From contig CAIXYX010000090.1 of the NCBI GenBank assembly GCA_903923795.1, positions 1 to 18,876 of the forward strand: DNA of 18,876 bases, written 5' to 3'. The notes under the pieces are model-generated. The model was not told the origin of the DNA, did not search any database, and worked only from the letters and a program-made list of their open reading frames with translations. A program made the position numbers and the translations under genes. Every line of letters starts with the position of its first letter. The stretch's first letter is position 1. This stretch comes from an uncultured Microcaldota archaeon. Lineage in GTDB: Archaea > Micrarchaeota > Micrarchaeia > Anstonellales > Anstonellaceae. This document shows, piece after piece, positions 7,298 to 13,622 of the stretch.

Positions 7298-8312
7298 GCT
7301 CATCCCTGTGCAATGCCTTGTCCGAACTTGGGTAGAAGCTGAATTTAAGGGTGCTGTGCACGCGCACCCATTCCTGACGTATGATGTGCGGCCCGAAACG
7401 TCCGTACACGCGGCCCATGGTTTCGCGCAAAAGTGCCGAATTCGGCGCGATGACGTCGTACGAGAGGTCGAAGTCGCCGAACAGGAAAGAAGAGCGCCAG
7501 ACGTTTGGCAGCTGCTGCAAAAAGCGCGCCAGCTCGTGGCGCCGGGCGGCCGGTATGTAATGCAGCTTGACCGACACCCGATACTGGGAGAAACCACCCA
7601 GAGCGGGGTCGAGCATGATGGAATATCCCAATATGACTTTCTGCTTCTCGAGTTTTTTTATGCGCGCATATGCGGCCGGCCCGCTCATTTTGGCGCTTTT
7701 GGCAATGCGCCAGACCGGCCAGTCGGCGTGGCTTGCCATCGTCGATAATATGCGGCGGTCCTCCTCATCGAGGCGGACGATGTTTGGGTTTGGGCGGAGA
7801 TGATAGAGGAGTTTCGCCGGAGAGTCGGCGGAAGAGGAGAGGATGGCGTCGCGCGAGTAGAAGAACGAATCGGTCTGCAGCACGAGGGCTTCCTGGATTA
7901 TGTGCGGGCCCAAACGCTCGCGTATCATCCACAAATATTCGGCCGCCTCGTCTATGTCTGATGCAAGGAGGCTGATGCTGATGTCATAGTTCCCCTCGGT
8001 GGCCAGCACGTCTATGATGCTCGGCTGGCGCGCAAGATATACCAAAAGCCTGTCCATGGCGGCCGGGCTCATCTCGCGCACCTTGTAATTCAGGTTGTAT
8101 ATCCTAAGGCCCAAGGCTCGGTAATCGACTATGGTGATGAACGAATGTATTGCCCCAGACTTCACGAGGCACTTGAACCTGTATCGCGCGCGTGCGGCCG
8201 ATGTGCGGACTTTTCGCGCGAGGGACGGTATGCTGATGCGGCTGTTGAGGTCGAGCTCGTAGAGCATTTTGCGGTCCAGCGCATCCAATTCCGGCGATTT
8301 CGGCTCTCCCAT
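7287..8312 (-). CDS. Tandem-duplicated Lrp/AsnC-family regulator
   Basis: The product is a 341-aa DNA-binding protein, about twice the usual Lrp length. A first winged helix-turn-helix (about 9-60, LDALDRKMLYELDLNSR...) and AsnC-type ligand/oligomerisation domain (about 68-150) are followed by a second winged helix-turn-helix (about 180-232, LDEEDRRILSTMASHAD...) and second ligand-type domain (about 243-328). Lrp proteins sense amino acids or metabolic state. Being first in a unit with argS and the CBS/HPF-like gene suggests control of amino-acid or translation genes, perhaps including itself. ATG 8312 is chosen because the residues after it begin at the first HTH, and a TATA-like GGATATTAAC is centred 28 nt upstream. 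The longer open frame to 8405 covers AT-rich promoter sequence. The duplication is real at protein level, but the halves have diverged strongly. Confidence 0.85.
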   Translation of the reverse strand: MGEPKSPELDALDRKMLYELDLNSRISIPSLARKVRTSAARARYRFKCLVKSGAIHSFITIVDYRALGLRIYNLNYKVREMSPAAMDRLLVYLARQPSIIDVLATEGNYDISISLLASDIDEAAEYLWMIRERLGPHIIQEALVLQTDSFFYSRDAILSSSADSPAKLLYHLRPNPNIVRLDEEDRRILSTMASHADWPVWRIAKSAKMSGPAAYARIKKLEKQKVILGYSIMLDPALGGFSQYRVSVKLHYIPAARRHELARFLQQLPNVWRSSFLFGDFDLSYDVIAPNSALLRETMGRVYGRFGPHIIRQEWVRVHSTLKFSFYPSSDKALHRDEHGF

Positions 8313-8334
8313 GATGGCATTGGCGGGGACTGGG

Positions 8335-8344
8335 GTTAATATCC
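8335..8344 (-). promoter_or_regulatory. TATA-like box of the Lrp-argS-CBS unit
   Basis: GGATATTAAC on the minus strand is centred 28 nt before ATG 8312 and would yield a leaderless message. Other candidates further upstream are TTAAATATGAG (8411-8421) and TCTTTATATCCC (8464-8475), which would give longer leaders. Confidence 0.4.
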
Positions 8345-8388
8345 TTCCCCCAATTTGGCCGTAAAAACCCCATCCAAAACCACACAAA

Positions 8389-8459
8389 TGATGAAAAAAG
8401 CGCAAAAAAACTCATATTTAATTTCCTATGATACTTTTTTGATGAAAAATGATGAAAAA
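8389..8459 (-). terminator. T-rich spacer after the MFS gene with three TGATGAAAAA repeats
   Basis: TGATGAAAAA occurs on the plus strand at 8389-8398, 8440-8449 and 8450-8459, the last two in direct tandem. On the minus strand these are T-runs after the MFS stop at 8491, fitting termination. They also lie upstream of the Lrp-type gene, so they could serve as regulator-binding sites. The two roles cannot be separated from sequence. Confidence 0.5.
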
Positions 8460-8490
8460 GTGATGGGATATAAAGAGTCTGAAATTTCTT

Positions 8491-9819
8491 TCACGAGAGC
8501 GTGCGGTCCGGCCCCCGGTGCAATATGAGTCCGGCCACGCTGATCAGCGCGATGGCGAACCCCCACGCAAACGACGCCGAGACGCCCATCCACGACGACG
8601 AATAGAGAAGGCCGGCGATGAGGCCGGCAGGCAATGCCGAGAGGCCGACGGCCCAGTTGTACGCGCCCAGGCGCGAGCCCTGCTCGTCATCGGGGTAATT
8701 CGAGGCAACATATATGCGCGCCGATGTCTCGTACGCGCCCATGAACAGGCCGTAGAAGAAGAATCCCGCCAGCACCAGCACCCACGAGGTGGCGAGGCCG
8801 AACAGCAGGCAGGCCATGCCGAAAAGGGCGAATGATATGCCTAATGTAGTCTTGGCGCCTATTTTGTCAGTCAGCCCGCCTATCCACACGGCCGAGAAGA
8901 GGGCGAAGAGGTTGTAGAGCACATACACAATCGGGATGAATTCGAGCGCCACGCCAACATCATATGCGCGCAGCACGAAGAACGCCCAACTCACCTGCCC
9001 GAGGCCGAAGAAGATGGTGAGCATGAGAAAGCTCCGCCACGGCCCCGGGGGCGGCAGGAGGAGCGGTTTTAGCGGCATGGGTTTCGGATTGCCCGCGACC
9101 TCGCGCAAACCGAACAGGATGACAAGGCCGAAAAAAGCGGGAATGAAAGAGATGATGAAGATGAGGCGGAACGAAGCGCCTTGTCCCCAGCCCCACGCCG
9201 CGAAGATGGCGAGGAGCGCGGCGCACACAATTGGGCCGATGACAGCGCCGAAGTTGTCCGCAGCTTTACGGAATCCGACTATTCTGCCCAGATGCTCGCC
9301 GCGCGCATCCACTGCCAAAAGGGCGTCGCGCGGAGTCACGCGCACCCCTTTGCCCGCCCTGTCTGCACAGCGTATTACGAGCGCGGCCGGCCACGTGTTG
9401 GCTATGGCGAAGAGGGGTTTTGTGATGGCTGAGAAGAGGTAGCCCAAAAAGACGAGAGGTTTTCTTTGTGGCACCCTGTCAGCCAGAAGGCCCGAGAGGC
9501 CGCGCAGCGAATATTCGACGGTGAATGCCGAGCCCTCGATGAGGCCCATGGCGGCCGGCGGCGCGCCGAGCACCACCGTGAGGAAAATGGGCAGTATGGG
9601 AAAAATCATTTCAGACGATATGTCGTTGAGGAAACTGGTGAGCGAGAGCAGCCACGCGTTTCTCGGCAACCAGTCAGGGAGGAATCTGGAGAGTGCGGCG
9701 CTTGGTTTGGATGATGGGGCAGTCGGTTTTAGTGATGGGGCGGTTTGTTTGGAATATGGGACAGCTGGTTTGGATGACTGGGCAGCTATTTTGTTTTCAG
9801 ATATTTTGATTTCAGCCAT
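8491..9819 (-). CDS. MFS transporter with repeat-bearing N-terminal tail
   Basis: This is a 442-aa polytopic membrane protein of the major facilitator superfamily, with about twelve hydrophobic segments. Recognisable family sequence includes SFLNDISSEMIFPILP at 61-76 on the first membrane segment and DRAGKGVRVTPRDAL at 153-167 in a loop, both typical of a widespread archaeal and bacterial subgroup of unassigned substrate. The N-terminal ~50 residues are hydrophilic and hold four 7-residue Pro/Ser/Lys repeats (about 15-42), encoded by 21-bp repeats. The start at 9819 is chosen because the shared TATA-like box at 9840-9848 is centred 25 nt upstream; the longer frame from 9873 would place the promoter inside the coding region. 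It diverges from the dephospho-CoA kinase gene. No substrate can be assigned from the sequence. Confidence 0.85.
   Translation of the reverse strand: MAEIKISENKIAAQSSKPAVPYSKQTAPSLKPTAPSSKPSAALSRFLPDWLPRNAWLLSLTSFLNDISSEMIFPILPIFLTVVLGAPPAAMGLIEGSAFTVEYSLRGLSGLLADRVPQRKPLVFLGYLFSAITKPLFAIANTWPAALVIRCADRAGKGVRVTPRDALLAVDARGEHLGRIVGFRKAADNFGAVIGPIVCAALLAIFAAWGWGQGASFRLIFIISFIPAFFGLVILFGLREVAGNPKPMPLKPLLLPPPGPWRSFLMLTIFFGLGQVSWAFFVLRAYDVGVALEFIPIVYVLYNLFALFSAVWIGGLTDKIGAKTTLGISFALFGMACLLFGLATSWVLVLAGFFFYGLFMGAYETSARIYVASNYPDDEQGSRLGAYNWAVGLSALPAGLIAGLLYSSSWMGVSASFAWGFAIALISVAGLILHRGPDRTLS
9704..9787. repeat. Four 21-bp imperfect tandem repeats in the MFS gene
   Basis: Units begin at 9704, 9725, 9746 and 9767 with the plus-strand pattern GGTTTGGATGATGGGGCAGTC and variants. 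They encode four heptapeptides of the type S-S-K-P-x-A-P in the predicted cytoplasmic tail. Unit number could vary by slippage between strains. Confidence 0.75.
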
Positions 9820-9839
9820 GAGCCAGTTTCCAAGACTAT

Positions 9840-9848
9840 GTTTATATC
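9840..9848. promoter_or_regulatory. Bidirectional TATA-like box between the MFS and dephospho-CoA kinase genes
   Basis: GTTTATATC on + reads GATATAAAC on -. Its centre is about 28 nt before the + ATG at 9872 and about 25 nt before the - ATG at 9819. Both distances are right for leaderless transcription from a single box facing either way. Confidence 0.55.
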
Positions 9849-9871
9849 TGCTAAGGATGTGAGATAGAGCC

Positions 9872-10384
9872 ATGGCATTGGATATGTTGATGCGCGCGCG
9901 GCTGGCAAAACCTTTCGGCGCAGTGATGGAATTCGCTCAGGTGACCGAGAGTCTGCGCGCCAAACGCCCCTCGCGCCTCATCGCGGTGGGCGACCATATT
10001 GTCTTCAACCTCATCTCGGCGCAAATCATCCCCGACATCGCCGTCTATGACAATTTCTGCCAGAGAAAAGAGGTGCCAAGAGAGTGGAGCTCGGCGATTT
10101 CAAATGCCGCCATGCGCGAGGGGGGAAGCGTGCGGGCGCCCAATCCGCCGGGGACAATTCATCCAGCGATGGAGGCGCGCGTGCGGGATGTATTGAGCAT
10201 AGGTGGGGGATGGGTCGAAATAGAGGGAGAGGATGATTTGGCCTCTTTAGTGGTGATGGCATATGCCCCATTAGGTTCGCTTCTTTTGTACGGGCAGCCG
10301 AACGCCGGCGTGGTGTGGGTGGATATAGACGGGAAGAGACAGCAGGAAGCCAAGGGGATTCTGGCCGAGATAAGAAAGAATTGA
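9872..10384 (+). CDS. GTP-dependent dephospho-CoA kinase (DUF359 family)
   Basis: The 170-aa protein matches the archaeal family that phosphorylates dephospho-CoA with GTP, the last step of coenzyme A synthesis in many archaea. Recognised motifs are IAVGDHIVFNL at 37-47, NPPGTI at 91-96, EGEDDLASL at 118-126 and LLLYGQPNAGVVWVD at 137-151, in the order usual for the family and at normal length. It is unrelated to bacterial CoaE. The ATG at 9872 lies about 28 nt after the shared TATA-like box and has no SD site, fitting a leaderless message. The gene faces the small membrane protein gene at 10412, with 27 bp between stops. Confidence 0.88.
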   Translation: MALDMLMRARLAKPFGAVMEFAQVTESLRAKRPSRLIAVGDHIVFNLISAQIIPDIAVYDNFCQRKEVPREWSSAISNAAMREGGSVRAPNPPGTIHPAMEARVRDVLSIGGGWVEIEGEDDLASLVVMAYAPLGSLLLYGQPNAGVVWVDIDGKRQQEAKGILAEIRKN

Positions 10385-10411
10385 GTTGGCTTATCTGTCC
10401 TCTCTGTTCGC

Positions 10412-10633
10412 TCAAGAATCGCTGCCCTTGTTTATCTTGCCGAGCATCACATAGACGATTACGGCGCAGATGATGCCCGCGCCATACGCCCACTCGACGG
10501 TCTCGCCGGGTATGAGCGCTTTGGCCGGCACTATTCGGAGATTGTACCAGTAATAATAGACTCCGTAGCCGAAGCCCAGGGCGATGACGAGTTTGAACAG
10601 GGACAACAGCGCTTTGGTCTTGTTGGATGCCAT
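10412..10633 (-). CDS. Small two-helix membrane protein, unknown function
   Basis: The 73-aa product has a short basic N-terminus, a hydrophobic segment at about 9-29 rich in Tyr and Gly, a polar middle with a GETVEW stretch, and a second hydrophobic segment at about 49-65 ending in a short charged tail. I do not recognise a family. A TATA-like CTTTTTTATCC on the minus strand is centred about 26 nt before the ATG and supports an independent leaderless transcript. It shares the strand with the 130-aa membrane protein upstream, 39 bp away. Codon choice resembles the surrounding GC-rich genes. Confidence 0.62.
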   Translation of the reverse strand: MASNKTKALLSLFKLVIALGFGYGVYYYWYNLRIVPAKALIPGETVEWAYGAGIICAVIVYVMLGKINKGSDS

Positions 10634-10653
10634 AGATGAAGGATAGAGTGAAA

Positions 10654-10664
10654 GGATAAAAAAG
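10654..10664 (-). promoter_or_regulatory. TATA-like box of the 73-aa membrane protein gene
   Basis: On the minus strand the T-rich CTTTTTTATCC is centred about 26 nt before ATG 10633. It could equally be the oligo-T terminator of the 130-aa gene just upstream. Confidence 0.35.
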
Positions 10665-10672
10665 AGATGGGA

Positions 10673-11065
10673 TTAGCGTGAGGAAGATTTCCGCTTTTGC
10701 CGCTTTAGTTGCTTACGGACAATCGGACTCGCCACGACAACAAGCGTGCCAAAAAGAGTAATCACAGATGAAACAAGCGTCCCGCTTAGCCATTTATCGA
10801 ATGGAGAGAAACTGTAAGAGCGGCGATTGTAAAGTTGACCCGGATCTGTGAACAGGGCATACAAACCAAATGTGAGTATGGCACAACCAATCCAAGTTTG
10901 AATCAGCCCCTTTCGGTCGTTGGCTAATTTCGGGTCAAAACAATGCAAGACGCAATCAATACGGCGTATCAGGACCAATAGGCTAAGAAAAAGCAATGAA
11001 CCCAAAACGATAGAGAATAAGATGGCTGAGATAAAGAATGATGTGAAATCAACCAATCGAATCAC
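10673..11065 (-). CDS. Small AT-richer membrane protein, unknown function
   Basis: The 130-aa product has three likely membrane segments at about 8-33, 56-73 and 92-113, and a strongly basic C-terminus (KRQKRKSSSR). No family is recognised. The start is GTG at 11065 inside AAGGTGAT, an SD-like context overlapping the start, 9 bp after the pfkB stop. The true start could lie elsewhere, since no ATG is available upstream in the frame. The base composition is clearly more AT-rich than its neighbours, and the codons reflect this (ATA, AAT, CGA), suggesting recent acquisition or weak codon selection. Close spacing to pfkB suggests read-through transcription. Confidence 0.55.
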   Translation of the reverse strand: MIRLVDFTSFFISAILFSIVLGSLLFLSLLVLIRRIDCVLHCFDPKLANDRKGLIQTWIGCAILTFGLYALFTDPGQLYNRRSYSFSPFDKWLSGTLVSSVITLFGTLVVVASPIVRKQLKRQKRKSSSR

Positions 11066-11074
11066 CTTATCAGA

Positions 11075-11983
11075 TTAGAATTTGAACAATTTTCGAACAA
11101 CACTTCTTTGTGGCATCGACTGCGCTCCTGCGTGCATCACTTTCGCCGCCGCGCATGCGTGGCCCATCTTTATCGACTCATAGAGCGAGCGCTTCTCCAA
11201 TTTACCGCAAATCACGCCCGTGTCGAACGCATCTCCGGCGCCCAATGTGTCCACAACCACTGGCGCCTTGAATGAGGGCACCTCGAAAACATCATGCCCG
11301 CCCGCGCATGCCACGGCAGGCCCCTTGCCCTGCTTGAGCACAACTTCGCATTCGTATTCGCGCGCCAATTCTTTCACGCCCGAGAGAGAGAATGAGCCGG
11401 TGATGGCCGCCATCTCTTTGCGGTTGATGATGAGCATGTCGACGTGCTTTAGAATCGGCTCAAGCTTCTTTTGCCCCAAGCTCGAAGCCGCGCGGCCCGG
11501 GTCGAAGGAGAGAGGTAAATGATATTTGCCGACAGCTTTGGCAGTCTGCACCATCCATTCGTAACGGCAGCCCGACATATGCACCCATTTGGCTGTCGCC
11601 AGATAATTCGCCGGAATACGCCGCTTCTCATCCGAGCTGCCCGTGTCCTCGATGACCATGACTTCGCCGTCAGGGTCGATGAGTATGATGGATAAACCGG
11701 TTCTGCCCTTTTTCACAAGATGCACGTGCGCGCTGTGGATGCCCTCTCTTGCCAATTCTGACAAGAGGAAACGCCCGTGCAAATCATCGCCAACAGATGC
11801 CACGAGGCCGGATGAATGGTTGAGGCGGATGGCATTGAGCGCAACATTCGCCGCCGAGCCGCCTGCCGAAATCTGCGAGGGCATGCGCAGGCGAACGGTG
11901 CGGTCGGCAGTAGGGAAGCTTTCCACATAATCTCTTATGTCATAGACCAGATGGCCGACGCAGGCGATGTCAATGGAGGGCAT
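11075..11983 (-). CDS. PfkB-family carbohydrate or nucleoside kinase
   Basis: This 302-aa cytosolic kinase has the ribokinase fold. PfkB signature 1 is seen as AGGSAANVA at 40-48 and signature 2 as DTLGAGDAFDTG at 245-256, with Asp251 the expected catalytic base. NRKE at 187-190 is the NxxE motif that helps bind Mg and phosphate. The family phosphorylates ribose, fructose, 2-keto-3-deoxygluconate, adenosine and other nucleosides; the substrate cannot be read from these motifs. In archaea with few sugar pathways, a nucleoside or ribose role is plausible. The ATG at 11983 lies 24 nt from a shared TATA-like box, indicating a leaderless mRNA, and the gene diverges from a rhomboid gene. Confidence 0.88.
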   Translation of the reverse strand: MPSIDIACVGHLVYDIRDYVESFPTADRTVRLRMPSQISAGGSAANVALNAIRLNHSSGLVASVGDDLHGRFLLSELAREGIHSAHVHLVKKGRTGLSIILIDPDGEVMVIEDTGSSDEKRRIPANYLATAKWVHMSGCRYEWMVQTAKAVGKYHLPLSFDPGRAASSLGQKKLEPILKHVDMLIINRKEMAAITGSFSLSGVKELAREYECEVVLKQGKGPAVACAGGHDVFEVPSFKAPVVVDTLGAGDAFDTGVICGKLEKRSLYESIKMGHACAAAKVMHAGAQSMPQRSVVRKLFKF

Positions 11984-12003
11984 GAGGAGGAGAGGAAGAG
12001 GGG

Positions 12004-12010
12004 ATATATA
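12004..12010. promoter_or_regulatory. Bidirectional TATA-like box between pfkB and rhomboid genes
   Basis: ATATATA reads nearly the same on both strands. It is centred 24 nt before the pfkB ATG (11983) and 29-32 nt before the TTG 12036 or GTG 12039 candidates of the rhomboid gene. Confidence 0.5.
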
Positions 12011-12035
12011 GAGGTTGCGGCCAAAGAAAGATTGG

Positions 12036-12641
12036 TTGGTGATTCATATAGCACCTCATGGCATAAAGGCCGTCGACTTGTTGCTCGCGGCCCTCTTCAT
12101 AGTTTTCATCGCCCAGAACTTGGACCCGAGCATAACCACGACGTTCATGTTCGACCCGGCCCATCTGCAATGGTGGATGTTTATCACCAGCATCTTTTTG
12201 CATGCCAGTCTCATCCACATCTTCTTCAACTCATACGCATTGTGGATGTTCGGCCCCCTCCTCGAGAAGAGATTGGGCTTCAACAAATTCATGCTGCTCT
12301 TCTTCGCAGGCGGCATCGCGGGCTCGATCGGCTATTATCTCTCCATTCTCGTAGGCATCGCGCCCGCCTATCCCGCTCTCGGAGCCAGCGGAGCCATCTA
12401 TGCAGTGCTCGGCGCGATTGCCATGCTCTATCCGCAGATGAAAGTGCTCCTCTTCTACCTCATCCCCCTCTCCATGCAGCAGGTGGCCATTCTGTGGGTC
12501 ATATTGGAGACTGCCGGCACATTCAACACCGCCTCTGGCATAGCCAGCGCCGCGCATCTTGGCGGGCTTGCCTTGGGTTTCGTTTGGGGCTGGTGGGAAG
12601 TCAAGCGGGAGAAAGAGGCGTGGAGAAACAAGTGGAGATGA
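12036..12641 (+). CDS. Rhomboid-family intramembrane serine protease
   Basis: This is a polytopic membrane protease of about 201 aa that cuts transmembrane segments of other membrane proteins. Counting from the TTG at 12036, the catalytic serine is Ser118 in GASGAIYAVLGA and the catalytic His is His174 in SAAHLGGLALGF. HASLIHIFFNSYALWMFG at 56-73 carries the conserved His and Asn of the second membrane helix. About six helices are visible. The start is uncertain: the frame has no early ATG; TTG 12015, TTG 12036 and GTG 12039 are possible. TTG 12036 fits leaderless transcription from the box at 12004-12010, whereas TTG 12015 lies too close to that box to be transcribed from it. Substrates are unknown; secreted or pilus proteins of the same cell are only a guess. 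Confidence 0.85.
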   Translation: MVIHIAPHGIKAVDLLLAALFIVFIAQNLDPSITTTFMFDPAHLQWWMFITSIFLHASLIHIFFNSYALWMFGPLLEKRLGFNKFMLLFFAGGIAGSIGYYLSILVGIAPAYPALGASGAIYAVLGAIAMLYPQMKVLLFYLIPLSMQQVAILWVILETAGTFNTASGIASAAHLGGLALGFVWGWWEVKREKEAWRNKWR

Positions 12642-12642
12642 A

Positions 12643-12729
12643 CTCGACCGAAGGCTGCCCGCCCCAAGGGCGATTGCTGCGGCAATCGGTCGGCTGCGGC
12701 CGACGCGGGGTATCCGCCATTCGGTCGAG
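12643..12729. repeat. Multi-hairpin palindromic element A
   Basis: An outer perfect 10-bp inverted repeat, CTCGACCGAA (12643-12652) and TTCGGTCGAG (12720-12729), encloses four smaller hairpins: CGCCC/GGGCG (12660-12672), GATTGC/GCAATC with loop TGCG (12672-12687), GTCGGC/GCCGAC with the same loop TGCG (12689-12704), and GCGG/CCGC (12705-12717). It could fold as a multi-branched structure in DNA or RNA on either strand. It starts 2 bp after the rhomboid stop. No tRNA, rRNA or known riboswitch is recognised. Confidence 0.7.
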
Positions 12730-12731
12730 CT

Positions 12732-12782
12732 ATTGCCAACTGGGCCCGCTGCAAGCAGCGGGATATCGACCCAGTTGGCAAT
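12732..12782. repeat. Long nested hairpin element B
   Basis: A perfect 13-bp inverted repeat, ATTGCCAACTGGG (12732-12744) and CCCAGTTGGCAAT (12770-12782), encloses a perfect 8-bp hairpin CCCGCTGC-AA-GCAGCGGG (12745-12762). The stems abut on the 5' side, with a 7-nt bulge on the 3' side. It lies 2 bp after element A. No T tract follows, so it is not a typical terminator. Confidence 0.72.
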
Positions 12783-12854
12783 GATGCGCGGGGCAAACAG
12801 AGGAATGCGCGGCACAAGTGGAGAGGGGAAGGGGTTACCTCCGGGTTAGTACGC

Positions 12855-12891
12855 GCTTTAATGCAGGTCCATGGCTCATTCATTTAGGTGA
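12855..12891 (+). promoter_or_regulatory. Promoter-like box and ribosome binding site before the 212-aa gene
   Basis: GCTTTAATGC, centred near 12859, is TATA-like and would start transcription around 12884. AGGTGA at 12886-12891 lies 4 nt before ATG 12896 and selects that start. The box is weak. Confidence 0.4.
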
Positions 12892-12895
12892 GCGC

Positions 12896-13534
12896 ATGCA
12901 GAATCCGAGCACTATAGTTTCACACCAGCAGGGCGAGACAGGCAAAGCCATCAAATTCATCGACAACTCGGGTTTTCGGTACAAACGGTTTGATTCCATA
13001 GCAATCAGGCAGACAACTCCTCAAAATGGCAGGCAGACATCTAATTCAATTGACCCCGAATCCCCATCCGGCATCATCCATCAGTCCAATATAATCTATA
13101 TCAGCCGGTCGGGCCATCTCGGCCCGAATCCGGAGTTGTATGCCAATGATTCACGTTCTTTCCCATTCATTCTTATTGGGGTGAAAAAAGGCAGCCAAAT
13201 CACGGTGGCGGAGGAATTCAACCCCGGCATTTCGAAGACCATCTGGGATGACGCCCATGTAAGCGATAGGAGCATGGGATGGTCGAAGGATTACCAGATC
13301 GTCGGCCTCGATATAAGAAATCATGACGGAAAAGAGCTCATCACCCTCTTGGGCAAGGGCGAGAAAGTCTATGTGGCCTTCAGATTCGCGATAGAGAAAG
13401 AGGGAACGCTCGGAGTTGCGGGCGTCAAGGCAGGCAATAACAGATACGACGTGCACCTGTATTCGCTCGCCGACCCGGATTTTGGTTGGCTGCCTTTTCC
13501 AATCAACCAATCCGGCAACCCTCTGCTGATTTGA
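12896..13534 (+). CDS. Unrecognised 212-aa protein
   Basis: No family is recognised. The protein has no signal peptide or membrane segment and appears soluble. The N-terminal ~70 residues are polar, with Gln, Ser and Asn in plenty. The centre and C-terminus alternate short hydrophobic and charged stretches (FILIGVKKGSQITVAEEF, VYVAFRFAIEKEGTLGVAGV), suggesting a beta-rich fold. It contains no cysteine. The ATG at 12896 is chosen because AGGTGA precedes it; the open frame continues upstream to 12818 through sequence that looks non-coding. It follows the palindromic elements and precedes the RPA-like gene, with 88 bp between. AT-richer codons in its first half hint at a different origin. Any link to the structured elements is speculation. 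Confidence 0.65.
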   Translation: MQNPSTIVSHQQGETGKAIKFIDNSGFRYKRFDSIAIRQTTPQNGRQTSNSIDPESPSGIIHQSNIIYISRSGHLGPNPELYANDSRSFPFILIGVKKGSQITVAEEFNPGISKTIWDDAHVSDRSMGWSKDYQIVGLDIRNHDGKELITLLGKGEKVYVAFRFAIEKEGTLGVAGVKAGNNRYDVHLYSLADPDFGWLPFPINQSGNPLLI

Positions 13535-13591
13535 GGGGGGAAAATCCGCCGGACAGATTTCGGCAGGGCAGCGGAAAACAGCCTCCCGAAA

Positions 13592-13599
13592 CTTAATTA
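13592..13599 (+). promoter_or_regulatory. TATA-like box of the RPA-like gene
   Basis: CTTAATTA is centred 27 nt before ATG 13623, with no SD site between, so a leaderless transcript is predicted. Confidence 0.45.
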
Positions 13600-13622
13600 G
13601 CTCTCGTGCTGATGCACTCATC

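Noticed and set aside
7298..7597. N-terminal extension of the argS reading frame to 7597
   Set aside because: It overlaps the Lrp-type gene in another frame, has Ser/Arg/Cys-rich shadow-like composition and does not resemble any synthetase domain.
12732..12782. Integron attC-like recombination site
   Set aside because: The inverted repeat lacks the RYYYAAC/GTTRRRY core, is a perfect rather than bulged palindrome, and no integrase or cassette array is present.
12643..12782. tRNA, CRISPR repeats or intrinsic terminator
   Set aside because: There is no cloverleaf with CCA-type acceptor or T-loop sequence, no regularly spaced identical repeats, and no T tract after the stems.
12231..12815. Long minus-strand reading frame across the rhomboid gene and palindromic elements
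   Set aside because: It is antisense to a clear rhomboid gene and shows no family motifs or ribosome binding site. Its length reflects GC-rich codon bias on the other strand.
12818..12895. Upstream extension of the 212-aa gene to 12818
   Set aside because: AGGTGA directly precedes ATG 12896, and the extension covers the promoter-like box and spacer sequence.
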